Positions 17,298-25,993 of a stretch of 64,000 nt of DNA are shown piece after piece. This stretch comes from Methanothrix sp. Lineage in GTDB: Archaea; Halobacteriota; Methanosarcinia; Methanotrichales; Methanotrichaceae. The notes below the pieces were generated by a model, which was given only the letters and a program-made list of their open reading frames with translations, searched no databases and was not told where the DNA came from. A program made the position numbers and the translations under genes. The stretch's first letter is position 1. Every line of letters begins with the position of its first letter. The stretch lies in assembly GCF_016706325.1 (NCBI RefSeq), contig NZ_JADJJX010000002.1, positions 248,001 through 312,000 of the forward strand, in the 5' to 3' direction.

Positions 17298-17643
17298 AGA
17301 TCATTATCCAATTTTTAATATCGCCTTCCACCTTATTGTATCAGTATGCTTAAGCCTTTTGGCCCGCTGGCAGGTTTCAGTGCAGGTCTCAGGCCGTCTT
17401 GGGCCGTCACAGGCCGCGGATCGCCTGGTGCAGGCAAAGCTGAGGAGGAAGATCGCATTTTTTCTGGAGATCGCAGGACTGGCAAAAAGAGCATTTATAT
17501 CCAATAAGGTGATCTTTGGCCTGAAGGGATGGAATAGAGAAGAGATGGCATAGCGATCCGGCCTTCATAGGCAGTTCGTATCACTCTAAAACGAGAATCA
17601 AGATTCAGATGGAGAATCTAACGGGTTTAATGCGTGGGATAAC
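17298..17643. promoter_or_regulatory. Divergent promoter region, long gatC leader
   Basis: No supported gene. TTTATATCC at 17494-17502 is a good + strand TATA box and would give gatC a leader of about 115 bases, unusually long for this window. I see no recognised RNA fold in it. Confidence 0.45.
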
Positions 17644-17925
17644 ATGATCACCAGGGAAGATGTGGAACACATAGGCTGGCTTGCCAGCATCAAGATCGAA
17701 GAGGAGGAGAAGGATGAGTTGGTGGAACAGTTCAATACCATTCTGGATTTCTTCCATCAACTGGATATGGTGGACACAGAGGGAGTGGAGCCCACTTACC
17801 GGGCGGTTGACCTTGTCAACATCTTCAGAGAGGATGTGGTAAGAGCCTCTCTCACCCAGGAAGAAGCACTTGCCAATGCGCCGCGACGGGAGAATGGCTA
17901 CTTCAAGAGCCCGAGGATAGTGTGA
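17644..17925 (+). CDS. gatC: Asp/Glu-tRNA amidotransferase subunit C
   Basis: 93 aa GatC, the small belt-like subunit that stabilises GatA on GatB. Seen: ITREDVEHIGWLASIKIEEEE and the pattern DFFHQLDMVDTEGVEPTYRAVD, ending in the typical NGYFKSPRIV. It opens the gatC-gatA-gatB operon; its stop overlaps the gatA GTG by four bases. Confidence 0.95.
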   Translation: MITREDVEHIGWLASIKIEEEEKDELVEQFNTILDFFHQLDMVDTEGVEPTYRAVDLVNIFREDVVRASLTQEEALANAPRRENGYFKSPRIV

Positions 17926-19346
17926 TCATGCTCTCCGATCTGAAGGAAAGCCTGCTGGCCGGTTCGGCGGAGGAGTATCTCGCCCGGCTTTATGAGAGGA
18001 TAGAGAAAAGTAAGCTCAATGCCTTCACCACTCTGGCCAAAGAGAGGGCTTTGCAGGAGGCAAGAAGCTTTGATAAAGAGCCGGGCAACGGTCTCCTGGC
18101 TGGAGTTCCCATCGCCATCAAGGATTGCATATCCACCAAGGGAATCGAGACCAACTGCAGCTCCAGGATCCTGCAGGGATACATCCCCCCCTTTGATGCC
18201 CATGTGATCGAGAGGCTGAAGGCAGAGGGAGCGATAATCATGGGGAAGACCAATATGGATGAGTTCGCCATGGGGACCTCCACTGAGAGCAGCGCCTTCG
18301 GCCCAACCAGAAACCCCTGGGACATCGATTGCGTTCCGGGCGGCTCCAGCGGGGGGAGCGCAGCCTGTGTCGCTGGCGGCGAGGCCCCCTGTTCTCTGGG
18401 CTCGGATACAGGCGGCTCAGTGCGCGGCCCGGCATCGTTCTGCGGCATAGTCGGCCTGAAGCCCACTTACGGCCTCGTCTCCCGCTATGGCCTCGTGGCC
18501 TATGCCAACTCCTTAGAGCAGATCGGTCCTCTGACCCATACAGTAAGTGATACCGCTCTCCTCCTGGAAATCATCGCCGGCTATGACTGGCGGGACTCCA
18601 CCTCCGCTGAGAAGGGAAGCCTCCTGCCGGACCGGGACCGGGAGGTCTCCGGCCTGAGGATCGGCATACCAAAGGAGTACTTTGGTGAAGGGGTAGATCC
18701 AGATGTAGAGAGAGCGGTCTGGGATGCCGTATCCGTCCTGGAGAGCCTGGGAGCGAGCTGGCAGGAGTTGAGCCTTCCTCATACCCAATATGCCCTGGCT
18801 GCCTTTTATATAATCGCCATGTGCGAGGCCTCATCCAATCTGGCCCGCTTTGACGGCCTGCGCTATGGCCTTCGCCTGGCAGGAGAGGACAGCGACTGGC
18901 ATACCACCTCCTCTGAGATTCGCAGCAAGGGCTTCGGCCCGGAGGTGAAAAGGCGCATAATCCTGGGAACCTATGCCCTCTCCGCAGGCTACTACGGCCG
19001 CCACTATCTCAAGGCCCTGAAGGTGAGGACACTGATCAAAGAGGATTTTCTGCAGGCCTTCAAACAGGTCGATCTCCTCGTCAGCCCGACCATGCCCACC
19101 CCCGCCTTCAGGATCGGCGAGCGCATAAACGATCCCCTCTCCCTTTATAAAGCAGATATGTTCACTGTGCCCATCAATCTGGCGGGGCTGCCGGCCATAT
19201 CCCTGCCCTGCGGGTTTGCCGGCAGGCTGCCCATAGGCCTGCAGCTCATCGGACCCCACTTCGGCGAGAGGGCCATCCTGCAGGCGGCACAGGCCTATGA
19301 GGAGGCGACACCATTTCATCAGAGGAAGCCAGAGGAGGTGGTCTAG
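17922..19346 (+). CDS. gatA: Asp/Glu-tRNA amidotransferase subunit A
   Basis: 474 aa amidase-signature enzyme that releases ammonia from glutamine for GatB. Seen: catalytic Lys in GVPIAIKDC, the Gly/Ser-rich GGSSGGSAA with the cis-Ser, and the nucleophile region GSDTGGSVRGPASFCG. The GTG at 17922 overlaps the gatC stop; ATG at 17928 is an equally good start. Because archaea make Gln-tRNA with GatDE, the three-gene GatCAB is expected mainly to make Asn-tRNA from Asp-tRNA(Asn). Confidence 0.96.
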   Translation: MIMLSDLKESLLAGSAEEYLARLYERIEKSKLNAFTTLAKERALQEARSFDKEPGNGLLAGVPIAIKDCISTKGIETNCSSRILQGYIPPFDAHVIERLKAEGAIIMGKTNMDEFAMGTSTESSAFGPTRNPWDIDCVPGGSSGGSAACVAGGEAPCSLGSDTGGSVRGPASFCGIVGLKPTYGLVSRYGLVAYANSLEQIGPLTHTVSDTALLLEIIAGYDWRDSTSAEKGSLLPDRDREVSGLRIGIPKEYFGEGVDPDVERAVWDAVSVLESLGASWQELSLPHTQYALAAFYIIAMCEASSNLARFDGLRYGLRLAGEDSDWHTTSSEIRSKGFGPEVKRRIILGTYALSAGYYGRHYLKALKVRTLIKEDFLQAFKQVDLLVSPTMPTPAFRIGERINDPLSLYKADMFTVPINLAGLPAISLPCGFAGRLPIGLQLIGPHFGERAILQAAQAYEEATPFHQRKPEEVV

Positions 19347-20762
19347 ATGGATGATGTCATCATCGGCCTGGAGATTCATGTCCAGCTCAACCGGCTGGAG
19401 TCGAAGATGTTTTGCGGCTGCTCGACCAAGTATCATAACTCCCCACCAAATACCCATACCTGTCCGGTCTGCCTGGGCCTGCCCGGATCGCTGCCGGTGA
19501 TCAACCGCAAGGCAGTGGAGAGCGGCATTAAGGTGGGATTGGCTCTGAACTGCCATATCGAGGAGGAGACCCTCTTCTACCGCAAGAACTACTACTATCC
19601 AGACCTTTCCAAGGGCTTCCAGATCAGCCAGTATGACTATCCTCTGGCCACCAATGGCCACATCATGATCCTGGGCGATGATGACATTGAGAGGAATATC
19701 CGCATCAACCGGGCTCATATGGAGGAGGACCCGGGGCGGCTGGTGCATGCCGGGACTATAGATCGAGCCAAGTACACCATGGTGGACTACAACCGCTGCG
19801 GCATGTCCCTTCTGGAGGTGGTGACCGAGCCCGATCTGCGTTCTCCAAAGGAGGCGCGGGCATTCCTGGATAAATTGAAGAGCATCCTCGAGTACCTGGA
19901 TGTCTTCGATGGCTCACTGGAGGGGGCGATGAGGGTGGATGCCAACATCTCCCTCCGGGGTGGGGATCGCTCTGAGGTCAAGAACATCTCCGGATTCAAA
20001 GGGGTGGAGAAGGCTCTATCCTATGAGATCACCCGCCAGAGGAACCTGGCCCGGAGGAACATCAAGGTGGTGCAGGAGACCAGGCACTTCGATGAGCTGC
20101 GCAATATCACCGTCTCCATCCGGAGCAAGGTGGGAGCACATGACTATCGCTACTTCCCCGAGGCCGATCTGGTCGCTATGCGCATCGCCTCCTGGGTTCC
20201 GGCGATCAGGGATTCCCTTCCTGAGCTGCCTGATTCCAAGAGGGAGAGGTTCGTCCGCCAGTACGGTCTCACTGATGATCATGCCAAATCACTGACCACT
20301 GAGATCAAGGTGGCCGATTTCTATGAGCTTGTGGCTGCAAGGACGGCACCGAAGATGGCAGCAGTCTGGATCGCCGATGTCCTCAAGGGGGAGCTGAACT
20401 ACCGCAATCTGGGGATAGAGAGCTTCGATCCCGAGCACATGGTACAGATTGTGCAACTGCTGGAAGGGGATGAGATAACCGAGCACAGTGCAGTGGCAGT
20501 CATCCGCGACCTCCTGGACAAGAAGGGCAGCTCCCCCCAGGAGATCATAACCTCCCGCGGCCTGGGGAAGGCAGAGGATGATGTGGTCGAAAAAGCAGTG
20601 GCAGAAGCAGTGGCGGAGTGCAGTGCGGCCGTTGCAGACTACAGAGCGGGAAGTGAGAGGGCTTTGAACTATATTGTGGGGCAGGTGATGAAGAAGACCC
20701 GGGGGAAGGCCAGTCCGGGTGAGGTACATGACCTGGTCCGGGCCCGGGTGGAGAGGCTCTAG
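19347..20762 (+). CDS. gatB: Asp/Glu-tRNA amidotransferase subunit B
   Basis: 471 aa. GatB phosphorylates and amidates the misacylated tRNA. Seen: IGLEIHVQL at the start, the zinc-binding cysteines CGCSTK and CPVCLGLPGSLPV, YYYPDLSKGFQISQYD in the cradle domain, HDYRYFPEADL, and a C-terminal YqeY-like helical domain (MKKTRGKASPGEV). Its ATG directly follows the gatA TAG. Last gene of the operon; a hairpin follows. Confidence 0.97.
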   Translation: MDDVIIGLEIHVQLNRLESKMFCGCSTKYHNSPPNTHTCPVCLGLPGSLPVINRKAVESGIKVGLALNCHIEEETLFYRKNYYYPDLSKGFQISQYDYPLATNGHIMILGDDDIERNIRINRAHMEEDPGRLVHAGTIDRAKYTMVDYNRCGMSLLEVVTEPDLRSPKEARAFLDKLKSILEYLDVFDGSLEGAMRVDANISLRGGDRSEVKNISGFKGVEKALSYEITRQRNLARRNIKVVQETRHFDELRNITVSIRSKVGAHDYRYFPEADLVAMRIASWVPAIRDSLPELPDSKRERFVRQYGLTDDHAKSLTTEIKVADFYELVAARTAPKMAAVWIADVLKGELNYRNLGIESFDPEHMVQIVQLLEGDEITEHSAVAVIRDLLDKKGSSPQEIITSRGLGKAEDDVVEKAVAEAVAECSAAVADYRAGSERALNYIVGQVMKKTRGKASPGEVHDLVRARVERL

Positions 20763-20767
20763 AGGGG

Positions 20768-20813
20768 ATGGCAAAAGAAGGATAAAAGGAGACGGAAAAC
20801 CCTCCTTTGCCAT
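20768..20813 (+). terminator. Hairpin after gatB
   Basis: ATGGCAAA at 20768-20775 pairs with TTTGCCAT at 20806-20813, and the flanking AGAAGG/CCTCC bases extend the stem partly. It stands six bases after the gatB stop and could end the operon or protect its 3' end. No T tract. Confidence 0.4.
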
Positions 20814-20945
20814 GCTCTCTCCTTGGTGAGGCCTAAGCATAACGATTTAACACAAAGGATTAAGGGCACAAGGGCAGAAGAGGGATATCGTCTCCGGCCA
20901 GCCCATAAGAGGGCAGCGAAGAGACCGAAAAAGGTAGGATTGGAT

Positions 20946-21161
20946 ATGTCTGGAAACAAGAGGATCGAGCTGAAGATCTCTGGGATGGCCTGCGGCGGAT
21001 GCTCGGCTGCAGTGGAAAAAGCCCTCGCCGGGCTTGATGGCGTCAGCAGCGCCAGGGTTGATTTGGGAGAGAAGACCGCTTATGTGGAGTACGACTCAGC
21101 AAGACTGTCTGAGCAGGACTTCAGGCGGGCGGTGGAGGCTGCCGGATATAAGGTCGAATGA
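20946..21161 (+). CDS. Heavy-metal-associated (HMA) domain protein, copper chaperone-like
   Basis: 71 aa single HMA domain. The metal motif is GMACGGCSAAVEKAL, where the two cysteines of CGGC bind Cu(I) or another soft metal; the ferredoxin-like fold pattern continues with VSSARVDLGEKTAYVEYD and ends in the usual AAGYKVE. These proteins carry copper to P-type ATPases or sensors in the cytoplasm. An open TTG/GTG extension to 20823 is basic and unlike the family, so the ATG at 20946, preceded by AAGGTAGGA, is used. No copper ATPase lies in the window. Confidence 0.9.
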   Translation: MSGNKRIELKISGMACGGCSAAVEKALAGLDGVSSARVDLGEKTAYVEYDSARLSEQDFRRAVEAAGYKVE

Positions 21162-21401
21162 TTCAGTGATTCTCTGAGAGGATGGCTTCGCTCTGGAACT
21201 GAATCCCGGGGCGGCAGCCGCATTTTTGTAGATTCCAATCTGGAGGCTATGGATGTATTCGGCATTCGGATGCATCTCAGCTCCCAGAGTTCAGACTCCT
21301 TTTAGTTGTTAAAGCAGCAATATGCAAACTTCTCGCAATACAGCCTTAACCTGGCAATAGATAGTTACTTATATGCCGGATCGCCTAATATTGGCCTGAA
21401 A

Positions 21402-21599
21402 ATGGGATTTCTACTGGGAATGACATTGAGTGCCGCAGGCCTCTTGCTGCTGAACAGAGTCTTCAAAGAGAGCTTGGGCTCTCAGAAGGAAAAAGAGGGC
21501 GGCAAATCCAGGAATAGAGTCATCGAGATCCATGATTATGAGATCCTGGACGACATTCAGAGCCGGGCTTCTGAGGGCTACAAAGTGAAGATAACTTGA
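21402..21599 (+). CDS. Small membrane protein, unknown
   Basis: 65 aa. One N-terminal membrane helix (MGFLLGMTLSAAGLLLLN) is followed by a charged cytoplasmic tail KESLGSQKEKEGGK and a short folded-looking end (VIEIHDYEILDDIQ). A TATA box ACTTATATGC at 21366-21375 predicts transcription from about 21400, so the ATG at 21402 would be leaderless; the longer open frame from TTG 21306 lies upstream of this promoter. No family recognised. Confidence 0.55.
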   Translation: MGFLLGMTLSAAGLLLLNRVFKESLGSQKEKEGGKSRNRVIEIHDYEILDDIQSRASEGYKVKIT

Positions 21600-22363
21600 G
21601 ACTTGGGACTAATAGAATCACACTCAGCCATATTTGATTTGTTATCTGCGGCATTGCTGACGAGGCTTGGATTCTGTTTCTCAGAGCCTATAGCATGGCA
21701 TGCTGCAGGTTTAGGATTAATCACTGCTTTCAGGCCGTTGTCCACTTCGCCCGAAATGCAAGCTATAAGGGATTTCTCCACAGTTGGGAGTCTATCCAGT
21801 ATTATAACTGAGTCGGATAGTAGCGTAGCCCTGTACTGATAAAAGAAGATCGGGTTTTGGGAATTAAGACGTCTTCCGGTGATATATAGCCTGGGCTGAG
21901 ACTTTCATAGCAGGCGAGAGCCCGCCATAGCCTGCAGCCAGCAGCGGCTGCACCACCAGATGCATAGAGAAGTGATATTTTAATGTAAAAATTCTCCGGG
22001 CGGGCTCAGGCCAAAGCTTGAACTGCGTTTAAAGAAATTCAGCCTGCTGTTATGGCTAATTTAATTCAACGCAAACTGTTTTTTAGGCGCTGCGAGTCGG
22101 GCCTCCGCCCCTCCCGCGGGGCCTTGACCTCTTAAGGAACAGCAGACATATATGCATTCCAACCCAGCGCCTCTATGGCCTCAGCGACAACAGACTTCAT
22201 AATCCATAGCCATTGATTACTCTCTTTCCTAAAATCAACAAGAACACTTGCTTTATATTTTGGAATGGGCTATCCGATGGGTTCTAGCTGCACCATCATA
22301 TTTTTGAGAGCTTATTAGTATGAAAGATTATGGTATTGCCGTGAATAAAGATATTGAGGATGA
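21600..22363. other. Gene-poor 764 bp with repeat copy A
   Basis: Only the dispersed repeat (separate entry) is recognised here. Open frames of 60-80 codons exist on both strands around 21580-21840 but have no start signals or family resemblance. TTTATATTTTGG near 22250 and TATTAGTATG near 22314 are possible promoter elements for the permease at 22364. Confidence 0.4.
21912..22130 (-). repeat. Dispersed mrr-linked repeat, copy A (truncated)
   Basis: Most degenerate of five copies. It keeps a short mrr piece (about 21912-21985, matching the region coding FEHLVVEL...GYGGS in other copies), the ATTCTCC..GCGGGCTCAG border at 21991, the TTATGGCTAATTTAATTCAACGCAA block and the GC-rich GGGCCTCCGCCCCTCCCGCGGG block, then stops at about 22130 without the right-hand border. 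Confidence 0.75.
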
Positions 22364-23143
22364 ATGAATCTGAATAGAATTAATCTGAATAATTTGCGGG
22401 TTGGAGCAGAGGGGGCTTATGCCATCCTCTGGTCCGACATGGTGGCATTGCGGCGCTGCCTCCTCAACTACCTGATAGCGACAGTGGTTGCCCCCCTGCT
22501 TTACATCGCTGCCTTTGTCTTCGGTTTGGGCAGGGATATCCAGATGGACGGCCAAAGCTACCTGCAGTTCGTGATACCGGGAATTATCGCTATGACAGCC
22601 ATGAACAGCAGCTTCAACGGGGCTGGAACCAGGCTGGTCATAGATCAGATCCACTGGAGGAGCTTCGATGAGGTTCTCATGGCTCCCATCGGCCAGGTCT
22701 GGCTGCTCCTCGGCAAGGCATTGATCGGTGTTCTGAGGGGAATGGTGAGCTCAGTGGCATTTCTCGTCATGGCCGCGATCATGAGTCCCGGCTTTCATAT
22801 CGAACCCCTCTTCTTCATCAGCCTTCTGCTCTGCTGTCTGATCTTCTCCTTCCTGGGAGTGCTCTCAGCCCTTTTGGCCCGCACCTATGATGATATGATA
22901 GTATTCAGCACCATCTTCATCATGCCCATGGCCTTTCTTGGCGGAACCTTCTTCTCCCTGACCTACCTTCCCCCATACTTGAAGTACGTCATCTACCTGC
23001 TGCCTCTAACACATGCAAGCATTTGCCTGCGATCCTCGCTCCTGGGGCAGACAGTTCCTGATGCCTCTCTTTTTGCCCTGGTAGCCTTCTTGACCCTCTT
23101 TTCTGGAGCATCTCTTCTGGTCTTGAGAAGGAAGGACGCCTGA
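22364..23143 (+). CDS. ABC-2 type transporter permease
   Basis: 259 aa integral membrane protein with about six hydrophobic segments (residues 30-55, 62-78, 105-130, 140-165, 172-198, 230-252). The pattern FVIPGIIAMTAMNSSF, RSFDEVLMAPI and a late GGTFFSLTYLPPYLK matches ABC-2 permeases such as those for drug or polysaccharide/Nod-factor export. Such a permease needs an ATP-binding partner; none is encoded beside it, only repeat DNA on both sides. GAGGATGA precedes the ATG. Intact by length. Confidence 0.88.
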   Translation: MNLNRINLNNLRVGAEGAYAILWSDMVALRRCLLNYLIATVVAPLLYIAAFVFGLGRDIQMDGQSYLQFVIPGIIAMTAMNSSFNGAGTRLVIDQIHWRSFDEVLMAPIGQVWLLLGKALIGVLRGMVSSVAFLVMAAIMSPGFHIEPLFFISLLLCCLIFSFLGVLSALLARTYDDMIVFSTIFIMPMAFLGGTFFSLTYLPPYLKYVIYLLPLTHASICLRSSLLGQTVPDASLFALVAFLTLFSGASLLVLRRKDA

Positions 23144-23224
23144 GATGGGGAATAAGTCGATCGCGATATCTTCCTCATCTCATGCTGCTGCAGGATATCC
23201 CAGCACTGCTCCTCGGGATATTCC

Positions 23225-23681
23225 ACTTCCAGGAATGGCTACAGATACTCTCGATATCTTCTCAGGATCAATATTGTCACACCAATTCCGTAGTCTATCA
23301 TGAGCTCTGCAAGCTTCTCCCCGTTGATCAGAACGATCTTCTTCTCAATCCTGGTGACGTAATCCAGTGCATCCGCTGAATTGGGATGTCGTGATCAGCA
23401 CACCTTTTCTGGCTTTATGCCCCTCCAGGCTGCCGGCAAAGGCCTGCACCACCTCTCTGCCACAGTTCCCTACCATCTCTTGGCCTGCAGATAGATGGCA
23501 TCCAAACCGAGCCGGTCCTCTTTGATGATGCCGTCCACACCTCCATCGCCGCTTCCACCCGCTTTCCACCCTTCCACCCGCTTCCCTCCGCGTCTCCGGC
23601 GTCCTTGAGAGAGCCGCCGTAATCCATGGCCATCAACAGCTCCACCACCAGATGCTCAAAGAGGAATATTTTAATGCAAAA
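23225..23681 (-). pseudogene. mrr: mrr restriction endonuclease remnant, copy B
   Basis: Read leftward through several frames, this stretch encodes pieces of the Mrr catalytic domain: LVVELLMAMDYGGSLKDAG near 23650-23590, an IIKEDRLGLDAIYLQAKR-like stretch, GREVVQAFAGSLEGH, and DALDYVTRIEKKIVLINGEKLAELMIDYGIGV near 23380-23270. Frameshifts break it several times and the C-terminus diverges after GIGV. Mrr cuts methylated DNA; this copy cannot make a full protein. Confidence 0.75.
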
Positions 23682-23908
23682 ATTCTCCAGGCGGGCTCAG
23701 GCCAAAGTTTGAACTGCACATAAAGAAATTCAAGCCATTATTATGGCTAATTTAAATCAACGCAAGCTATTTTTTTACTGGGCGACGCGAGTTGGGCCTC
23801 CGGCCCTCCCGAGCTAGTGCCCTGGGCCCCAAGAGCGCTCGGGAAGGCTTGGATACAATCGAGGTGAGCCGTTGATGGGTGTCGATATACTGGAGATAAT
23901 ATTCTCCG
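23682..23908 (-). repeat. Dispersed repeat segment, copy B
   Basis: A 219-bp segment inside the mrr remnant bordered by direct repeats ATTCTCCaggCGGGCTCAG (23682) and ATTCTCCgatCGGGCTCAG (23901). It holds TTATGGCTAATTTAAATCAACG, a T7 tract, and the palindrome GGGCCTCCGGCCC. Copies C, D and E have the same order and nearly the same spacing. Confidence 0.85.
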
Positions 23909-24091
23909 ATCGGGCTCAGTTGAACTGCAAGCTTGCTTTAAAAAGGATCGTCGCTTTGGCATTTTCAACCAGAGTAATGCTCTGAGCCTTGTGCCTGCCT
24001 GTCTTCACAATCACCCGTGGTCCCTCTATCTTTCTGGCCTCGGCATATATCTTCGAGCCGTGCAGAGCATCGCCTATATCATAATAATCCC

Positions 24092-24435
24092 CTATGCTTC
24101 CACCAGCCTGCCTTCCTGGCGCAGCTCTCCAGTCGCTTTCATCACCAGATCAAAATCAAGCTCAAGATCCCTTGCCGCTTCATCTGGATAGGTTTCCCTC
24201 TGGACCTGTAATAGCCCAAAATCTCTTTCTTGGCCGTCTGAAAATCGACTTCCCTGCATTTGATGATCTTGATTTCTGACAGTCTGTGCCGGATGGCGTC
24301 TCTGACAAAATCGGACTCGTTAAGGTACACGCCTGCCTCGATCAGCTCCCGGATCTGCGCTGCTTCAGCAGAGGCGATCTTAGCACCTATTGATACTGAT
24401 GAAGGTTGAGGCTTTCTTTTATTCGAAGCGCCCAT
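24092..24435 (-). CDS. Ribbon-helix-helix antitoxin-like protein, 3' frameshift
   Basis: The N-terminal part VSIGAKIASAEAAQIRELIEAGVYLNESDFVRDAIRHRLSE is a ribbon-helix-helix (CopG/ParD-like) DNA-binding unit of the antitoxin type. As written the frame ends at 24142, but the next frame continues the expected acidic tail (YPDEAARDLELDFDL to EGRLVEA) to a TAG at 24092; one missing G in the GGG run near 24202 explains the break. The product would be about 114 aa. No cognate toxin is recognisable on its 3' side, where repeat copy B begins, so it may be an orphan. Confidence 0.65.
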
Positions 24436-24716
24436 ATGTTCTCTATGGTGAAGTCTGGTTAAAAAGGATAGCGTTCGGATCTTATACCAAGCTCAGAATT
24501 TCAACTGCAAGCTACATGCATCTTATTCGGGCAGGGTCAGGCCATCACTTAGGTGATCGGCTGAAATGAAAGGCGTTTGTATCGGCAATTGACGCATAGT
24601 ATCATTTTCCCTCCTACATCCAATTGAATCAGGATACGAGGACTCTAAAATTTTACAGCATTATGGCTCGCTGCCCAGGAATACATTTAGGGATCTATAA
24701 GAAGGGACCATAAGCC

Positions 24717-24731
24717 GAAAAGGATATATCC
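24717..24731 (+). promoter_or_regulatory. TATA box of the 24.8-kb toxin-antitoxin operon
   Basis: AAAAGGATATATCCG is partly palindromic and lies about 30 bases before the antitoxin ATG at 24755, so the mRNA would be almost leaderless. The GGATATATCC palindrome could also be where the antitoxin represses its own promoter. Confidence 0.6.
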
Positions 24732-24754
24732 GTTTCAGTTAGGATTATCTATTC

Positions 24755-24931
24755 ATGGCAGAGGCAAAGAACCAAGAAGTCAACCATGAAGTAATCCCGG
24801 ATGCAAACGATGCCGCCTTGCGGGAGTTTGAAGCGGGCCTTGCCCGAAGCATCAGTCAATACAAATCTGGTTTAGTTAAGACCTTCAAGACGAAAGAGGA
24901 TTTCTTAGACCATTTGAAGAATCTTGAGTAA
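24755..24931 (+). CDS. Small antitoxin of a RelE-type module
   Basis: 58 aa reading MAEAKNQEVNHEVIPD to DHLKNLE. The C-terminal half, AGLARSISQYKSGLVKTFKTKEDFLDHL, looks like the toxin-neutralising tail of small archaeal antitoxins; a tail with the same FxxxDEFIDHLEKL-type end occurs in the antitoxin at 28115. No DNA-binding motif is clear at the N-terminus. It lies five bases before the toxin gene with a shared promoter. Confidence 0.75.
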   Translation: MAEAKNQEVNHEVIPDANDAALREFEAGLARSISQYKSGLVKTFKTKEDFLDHLKNLE

Positions 24932-24936
24932 GCCTC

Positions 24937-25233
24937 ATGGAATACGACTCCACGCCTGAGTTTGATGGGCAATTTTCAAAGCTCATCAGGAAGAACAGGG
25001 CGCTGGAGGTGCGACTTCTCAAGAAGATAAGGCAAATCCTTGATAATCCATCAATCGGCATCCAAAAGCGTCACCAGCTTAGACACGCTCGCGGCTCCCA
25101 CGTGGATCCCTATGTAATAGTCTATGCAGTCAAAGGCGACATAATCACATTTTTATATGTAGATCATCATGATTTGGTCTATCAGAAGGCATCCGAAATC
25201 ATGGCAAGATGGGAAAAGGAAATCGAGGATTAA
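24937..25233 (+). CDS. RelE/ParE-family toxin
   Basis: 98 aa. RelE-superfamily pattern: EYDSTPEFDGQFSKLIRKNRALEVRLLKKIRQIL (helical pair), then LRHARGSHVDPYVIVYAVKGDIITFLYVDHHDLVY, the beta-sheet carrying the usual Arg/His/Tyr residues of mRNA-cleaving toxins. Length is typical. Directly behind its antitoxin (five-base gap). Similar in layout to the 27.8-kb pair but on the other strand and only distantly alike. Confidence 0.85.
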   Translation: MEYDSTPEFDGQFSKLIRKNRALEVRLLKKIRQILDNPSIGIQKRHQLRHARGSHVDPYVIVYAVKGDIITFLYVDHHDLVYQKASEIMARWEKEIED

Positions 25234-25261
25234 ACAATAATTTATGGAATATATGCAGAAT

Positions 25262-25490
25262 ACAATGATCTCCTTTAGCGCCTCATCCTTCAGGTCTCTG
25301 TTCTTCTTGGTCAGGCACTTGAAGTTCTAATCAAGCCGGGGCGATGAAAGCGGAATGTACGCCATAGAAATCTAAAGTTTTTCTACATGATCTATAAACT
25401 CATCTGCATTGCGAACTCGCTTCCCCAGACCGGCTCTGGTCTCATACCTGGGTTCCGGCCACTATTCTCGCATTCTCCTCTGGCGGCACC
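25262..25490 (-). pseudogene. Decayed RelE toxin-antitoxin remnant
   Basis: Leftward reading gives PPEENARIVAGT and RNADEFIDHVEKL, matching the antitoxin at 28115-28279, then MAYIPLSSPRLD and FKCLTKKNRDLKDEAL, matching the first third of the toxin at 27849-28109, after which similarity ends. Stops and frameshifts interrupt both. The 5' end is fused to the mrr remnant at about 25492, showing a deletion between the two genes. Confidence 0.75.
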
Positions 25491-25491
25491 A

Positions 25492-25890
25492 TCTTCTGTC
25501 CTGGCGAGAGCCGCCATAACCCATGGCCACCAGCAGTTCCATCACCAGATGCTCAAAGAACAGGGGCGATATTTTAATGCAAAAATTCTCCCGGCGGGCT
25601 CAGGCCAAGCTTGAACTGCACATAAAGAAATTCAAGCCGTTATTATGGCTAATTAAATCAACGCAAGCTATTTTTTTACTGGGCGACGCGAGTTGGGCCT
25701 CCGGCCCTCCCGCGCTAGTGCCCTGGGCCCCAAGAGCGCTCGGGAAGGCTTGGATACAATCGAGGTGAGCCGTTGATTGGATCGAGACATATCTGATATG
25801 ATATTCTCCAGCTGGGGAGCATCTCCCTTCGATCGGATTCGGTTTTATTGAAATGGTGGTAGAGTGCATCTTCCCTCTCTGATCCCAAAT
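25492..25890 (-). pseudogene. mrr: mrr remnant, copy C
   Basis: Two mrr pieces flank a repeat segment. At 25880-25810 one frame reads ALYHHFNKTESDRREMLPS, the N-terminal winged-helix region of Mrr; at 25580-25500 another reads FEHLVMELLVAMGYGGS, the start of the catalytic domain. The catalytic core itself is deleted, the sequence jumping straight into the antitoxin remnant. Confidence 0.7.
25585..25810 (-). repeat. Dispersed repeat segment, copy C
   Basis: Bordered by ATTCTCCCGGCGGGCTCAG at 25585 and ATTCTCCAGC at 25803 (218 bp apart). Interior matches copy B almost base for base from TTATTATGGCTAAT through the T7 tract and GGGCCTCCGGCCC palindrome to CAATCGAGGTGAGCCGTTGAT. Confidence 0.85.
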
Positions 25891-25993
25891 GCTATTTATC
25901 ATGCAGCTTACTTTTTTTGGCGCATTGTCTGATGTGGCCAGCAATTTGCTTATCCAAGAATAATGGGGAAACCAAGAAAGTCGTACCCTGTTC

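Noticed and set aside
21578..21839. Overlapping open frames on both strands
   Set aside because: Neither has a ribosome site or family resemblance, and each is the mirror of the other.
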